Below, in pieces: positions 60,279-63,069 of a DNA stretch of 63,069 nucleotides. Position numbers and translations under genes: made by a program. This stretch comes from Flavobacterium sp. (GTDB taxonomy: Bacteria > Bacteroidota > Bacteroidia > Flavobacteriales > Flavobacteriaceae). The notes below the pieces were generated by a model that made no database searches, was not told where the DNA came from, and saw nothing but the letters and a program-made list of their open reading frames with translations. The stretch is taken from contig NZ_JAIXWA010000058.1 in assembly GCF_027482425.1 (NCBI RefSeq), positions 1-63,069 on the forward strand. Direction: 5' to 3'. Numbering within the stretch: the stretch's first letter is position 1; the number at the start of each line of letters is the position of its first letter.

Positions 60279-61357
60279 AACAAACTTTGGTATAATGCGA
60301 GATAACGATCAACCATTTGGGTACTATCATATTCTGCGGCGCGAGCTAAACACTGGGCAACAATGGCTTCACGATAAGAAATATCATCAAGCAATCGCTG
60401 TAGTTTTTGTGCCAAATCATCGGCATCGCCATAGGCAAAAAGGACACCCGCACCCGCTACTGAATCGCGAATTCCAGGCACATCAGACGCTACAAAGGGT
60501 TTCCCTGAAGCCATCCCTTCGATAGCAGCTAGTGATAATCCTTCATATTTCGAACTTAAAACGATGATATCTGCCGACTGCAGCAATTGGGAAATGTCGG
60601 TACGAACCCCTAAAAAATGGACACGAGAAGCGACACCGCATTGGACAGCATGGGCAGCAGCGGCAGCACGTTCAGGCCCTTCCCCCACCAAAAGCAAATG
60701 TACTGAAGCATCCAAAGCTGTCATAGAAGAAATGAGAGTTATTGGATCTTTGGGTGGATAAAAACGGGCAACATGAATCAAAACGCGTACTTGTTCAGGG
60801 AGTCCCAAATCCGCTTTGTTATAGGGCTTGGCTTGGCGTAACGCAGCACCATCAATGCCATTGGGAATGACTTGTATTCGATCGTCAGCCCATTGTAAAT
60901 GCGCTTTTAAATTGGCTTTCACCAAAGGGGTAATGGCTACGAGACGACGGTAACGCGCATAAAACCAACGGTCAAGTAATCTAAATAGCCAACGATCCCG
61001 GCGATTGTTGTGCGTACTATGTTCCGTGTATACCATAGGCGGTAAAGTACCGGGTAAAAAAGTCGCTAAAGCCGCCCAGTACAAAGCGGGAAACAAATGC
61101 ACATGAATCCCATCATAGGATTGAAGAGAGGATCGAAGGGCAAACAACAACTTCGGATGGTATACAGAAGAACGGCCCAAATCAATGATCTTACCCGTAC
61201 TTATGGCTTGTAAATGGGTAAGAAAAGGCGTTTCTGTGCCATTCAACAACAAAAGATCAACAGTAATCCCGCGTTGTTGAAGCGCTACAACTATATCGAC
61301 GACTAATTTCTCGGCGCCTCCCGTTCCTAATCCGTTGATGACTTGAAGAATGCGCAT
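60275..61357 (-). CDS. Glycosyltransferase family 4
   Basis: 360 aa. L-Q-V-I-N-G-L-G-T-G-G-A-E-K-L at the start, Y-T-E-H-S-T-H-N near 110, and S-S-K-Y-E-G-L-S-L-A-A-I-E-G-M near 265-280. This pattern is common in GalNAc/hexose transferases of pgl- and capsule-type loci. Four-base overlap with the next gene. Donor unknown. Confidence 0.9.
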   Translation of the reverse strand: MRILQVINGLGTGGAEKLVVDIVVALQQRGITVDLLLLNGTETPFLTHLQAISTGKIIDLGRSSVYHPKLLFALRSSLQSYDGIHVHLFPALYWAALATFLPGTLPPMVYTEHSTHNNRRDRWLFRLLDRWFYARYRRLVAITPLVKANLKAHLQWADDRIQVIPNGIDGAALRQAKPYNKADLGLPEQVRVLIHVARFYPPKDPITLISSMTALDASVHLLLVGEGPERAAAAAHAVQCGVASRVHFLGVRTDISQLLQSADIIVLSSKYEGLSLAAIEGMASGKPFVASDVPGIRDSVAGAGVLFAYGDADDLAQKLQRLLDDISYREAIVAQCLARAAEYDSTQMVDRYLALYQSLL

Positions 61358-61359
61358 GA

Positions 61360-62256
61360 TTATCGGGTTTTAAAACGGATGTAGGCATGTAAAGCCAATC
61401 CCGGTAGGAATGCCAAAAGCGTCAACACAGGCCGTGGACTCCTAGTGAGAAGTGAAAAATCACCTGAAAATAAAGCCGAGGAAACCAAGTGCATGGCTTG
61501 TTTAAAATGATTTACGAACGTATCGGGATAGCGTAAACGGAGTAATCGAGCGTATCCAAAGCCTCGGGGACTCACCTTGTATTGCTTCAAAATCGTATTC
61601 GAAGATCCATCAGGCTGGTAGTCTACCACACACAAAACCGCTGGGGTATACAAAAAAGTATAGTGCTGATCGATTTGCAGGTAAAGCGTTCCCAAAGGAA
61701 CCAACTTTTCACCGGGATAGATCGGATACGATGGAAACTGGCGCACTACTGCTGTTTTCAGCACCACTTTTTTATCCCCAGTAACCCCTTTTCGATACAA
61801 ATCATTCAACGTCCCTCGCTCCCATTGCGCTGGAATAGGGGTTCCGATAAGCTTCCCTTGAGGATCACAATCCAAACCAATCATCCCCGCACAATCCGAC
61901 GCTTCGAGTTGGGGAAGATGGGCCAAAATTTGTGCTATAGCATCATCGGGCATATAATCATCCGAATCAATACACACATTGTAGGGCGTTTTGATGTGAG
62001 CATAGGCGGTATTATGAGCCCCATGCATCCCTTGGTTCTCTTGATAGCAATAGGTAATGGGAATTTTTTGCGCGGCGATCCATCCCGCCACTAAATCATT
62101 TGTGGTATCCGACGATCCATCATCCACAATAAGCCAACAAAAATCGGTGGCCGTTTGCCGCAACAAACTTTCGTAAAGCTGTCCCAAGCAGTAAGCGCGA
62201 TTAAACGTAGGCGTAAAAACTGTAATACCTTTTGTATTAAACATTATTTTAGACAA
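61360..62256 (-). CDS. Glycosyltransferase family 2
   Basis: 298 aa. V-F-T-P-T-F-N-R-A-Y near 13-22, I-V-D-D-G-S-S-D near 44-51, and I-D-S-D-D near 95-99. The C-terminal part has a positively charged helix and a weak hydrophobic stretch (about 270-290). It resembles WcaA-type transferases. It overlaps the AT-rich gene at 62244 by 13 bases. Sugar not deducible. Confidence 0.9.
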   Translation of the reverse strand: MSKIMFNTKGITVFTPTFNRAYCLGQLYESLLRQTATDFCWLIVDDGSSDTTNDLVAGWIAAQKIPITYCYQENQGMHGAHNTAYAHIKTPYNVCIDSDDYMPDDAIAQILAHLPQLEASDCAGMIGLDCDPQGKLIGTPIPAQWERGTLNDLYRKGVTGDKKVVLKTAVVRQFPSYPIYPGEKLVPLGTLYLQIDQHYTFLYTPAVLCVVDYQPDGSSNTILKQYKVSPRGFGYARLLRLRYPDTFVNHFKQAMHLVSSALFSGDFSLLTRSPRPVLTLLAFLPGLALHAYIRFKTR

Positions 62257-63069
62257 TTTGAAACAGTTCTAATTAAAGACTTTCTAAATTTCTCTTTTTT
62301 ATAAACAACAGCCTGAATTTCTAACATAGTGTCAATGTCCTGACGTTGTAATGCCTTAACAAAATTATCGTTTTTAAAATTTTCTAGATTTCGACTATAT
62401 TCAATCACATCATAAATTTCTGGTCGACTAAATAATTCATTTAAAGATGTATTTATAAAAACTGGATCGTTTCTTTTATATTCAATCATCATTTTTACAA
62501 ATGATTTAATATAATTTACCATTTCAATAATAATCCATTTATTATATTCTGGTTTGTTATATTCAACAATCATTTTTTTCTTTAAATTAAACATGCTAAG
62601 AGCAGACTCAATAATTTTTTCATTAAGCTTTGTAGTCATACCACCAAATCGATAAAAATATATCGGCGAGTCAATAAAATGGATTATATTGGCCTTGGGA
62701 AAAACCTGAATATTATAATTCAAATCCTCGCCCAAATCAAATCCACCGATTGTAATTTCAATTTTATCAATAAATGATTTCTTGTAAAGTTTAGCCCACA
62801 TTGAAATTGAAAATCTATTAACACCAAAAAATCCGATAAAATAATCCCTGATAAAACTTTGACTATCAAGAATTAAATCGTTAGGGATATTATAAGGAGA
62901 GGCTTTTTGAAAGACTCCGTATCTATCCATTACACGAAAATATTTAGCAATAACAATATCAGCTTTTGAACTATCCGCGGCAATAATCATTTTTTCTAAT
63001 GCCGTTTTATGTAACCAATCATCAGAATCAACATGAGTTATGTATTCACCTTTTGAATGAAGTATTCCA
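62244..63069 (-). CDS. Glycosyltransferase family 2, 5' end beyond the window
   Basis: About 275 codons are visible and the frame is open to the edge, so the gene starts outside the window. The first residues in view include G-E-Y-I-T-H-V-D-S-D-D-W, the GT-A metal site. ATG 62990 is internal. The rest is a lysine- and isoleucine-rich acceptor part with G-G-F-D-L-G-E-D-L-N-Y near 90 of the visible part, the E-D base. Clearly more AT-rich than all genes to the left, which suggests separate acquisition. Confidence 0.85.
   Translation of the reverse strand, partial: GILHSKGEYITHVDSDDWLHKTALEKMIIAADSSKADIVIAKYFRVMDRYGVFQKASPYNIPNDLILDSQSFIRDYFIGFFGVNRFSISMWAKLYKKSFIDKIEITIGGFDLGEDLNYNIQVFPKANIIHFIDSPIYFYRFGGMTTKLNEKIIESALSMFNLKKKMIVEYNKPEYNKWIIIEMVNYIKSFVKMMIEYKRNDPVFINTSLNELFSRPEIYDVIEYSRNLENFKNDNFVKALQRQDIDTMLEIQAVVYKKEKFRKSLIRTVSNCLK

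Noticed and set aside
1..63069. Insertion sequences, prophage, integrase, toxin-antitoxin or defence genes
   Set aside because: No transposase, integrase, restriction, Cas or toxin-antitoxin motif was found in any long frame. The accessory character comes from the glycan locus only.

Overview
The window looks like a chromosomal segment of a member of the Flavobacteriia (Bacteroidota). Evidence: many intergenic -7 boxes fit the Bacteroidota consensus TAnnTTTG, several with a TTTG/TTG -33 element 16-20 bases upstream. There is a type IX secretion (T9SS) cargo protein with a C-terminal sorting domain, a PorV/PorQ-type outer-membrane protein, a split transketolase, a DUF4105 (Lnb-like) protein and a tRNA gene without encoded CCA. 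No plasmid, phage, integrase or insertion-sequence gene was seen.

Layout. 1-22151 is mostly housekeeping: a structured RNA candidate, split transketolase, tRNA-Thr with a tandem 99-bp repeat array, mannose-6-P isomerase, peroxiredoxin, a QueD-like enzyme, IPP isomerase, a secreted MsrB-MsrA lipoprotein, a FAD oxidoreductase, a DUF2891 protein, a T9SS cargo protein, RecQ, KdsD, TatC, an AhpD-like protein, LptB, a second copy of the structured RNA, a DUF5808 protein, a GH25 lysozyme, PssA, a PorV-like protein and a DUF4105 protein. From 20757 to the right edge almost everything is a large surface-polysaccharide locus on the minus strand.

Surface-polysaccharide locus. It holds two different initiating sugar-phosphate transferases (20757 polytopic, 58523 small PglC-like), an O-antigen ligase/Wzy-like protein, about fifteen intact or partial glycosyltransferases plus one decayed one, two FkbM methyltransferases, two other methyltransferases, a NodB-like/FemAB-like/GNAT tailoring group, an MBOAT acyltransferase with an SGNH-like partner, a neuC-neuB-neuA sialic-acid-type set, a Wzt/Wzm ABC exporter, CpsB/Wzc/Wza export control proteins, and a dehydratase-aminotransferase-acetyltransferase set (PglF/E/D-like). 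Together these could make UDP-diacetylbacillosamine and from it a CMP-activated nonulosonic acid such as legionaminic acid. They would build a decorated O-antigen or capsule and export it by an ABC route, under a Wzc kinase whose C-terminus is a Tyr-Gly decapeat.

Most notable non-gene signals: (i) two exact 99-bp repeats that carry the 3' end of the neighbouring tRNA-Thr, each with a foldable core and a terminator-like hairpin; (ii) a two-copy structured RNA element at 56-180 and 16548-16668, one copy with its own promoter; (iii) a glycosyltransferase pseudogene at 27239-27663 and a coding-like tail after the stop of the FkbM gene at 41339, both marking past recombination in the polysaccharide locus. 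Start codons were moved where a promoter box lay inside the longest reading frame. All functions are read from motifs and general family knowledge; no database search was run.
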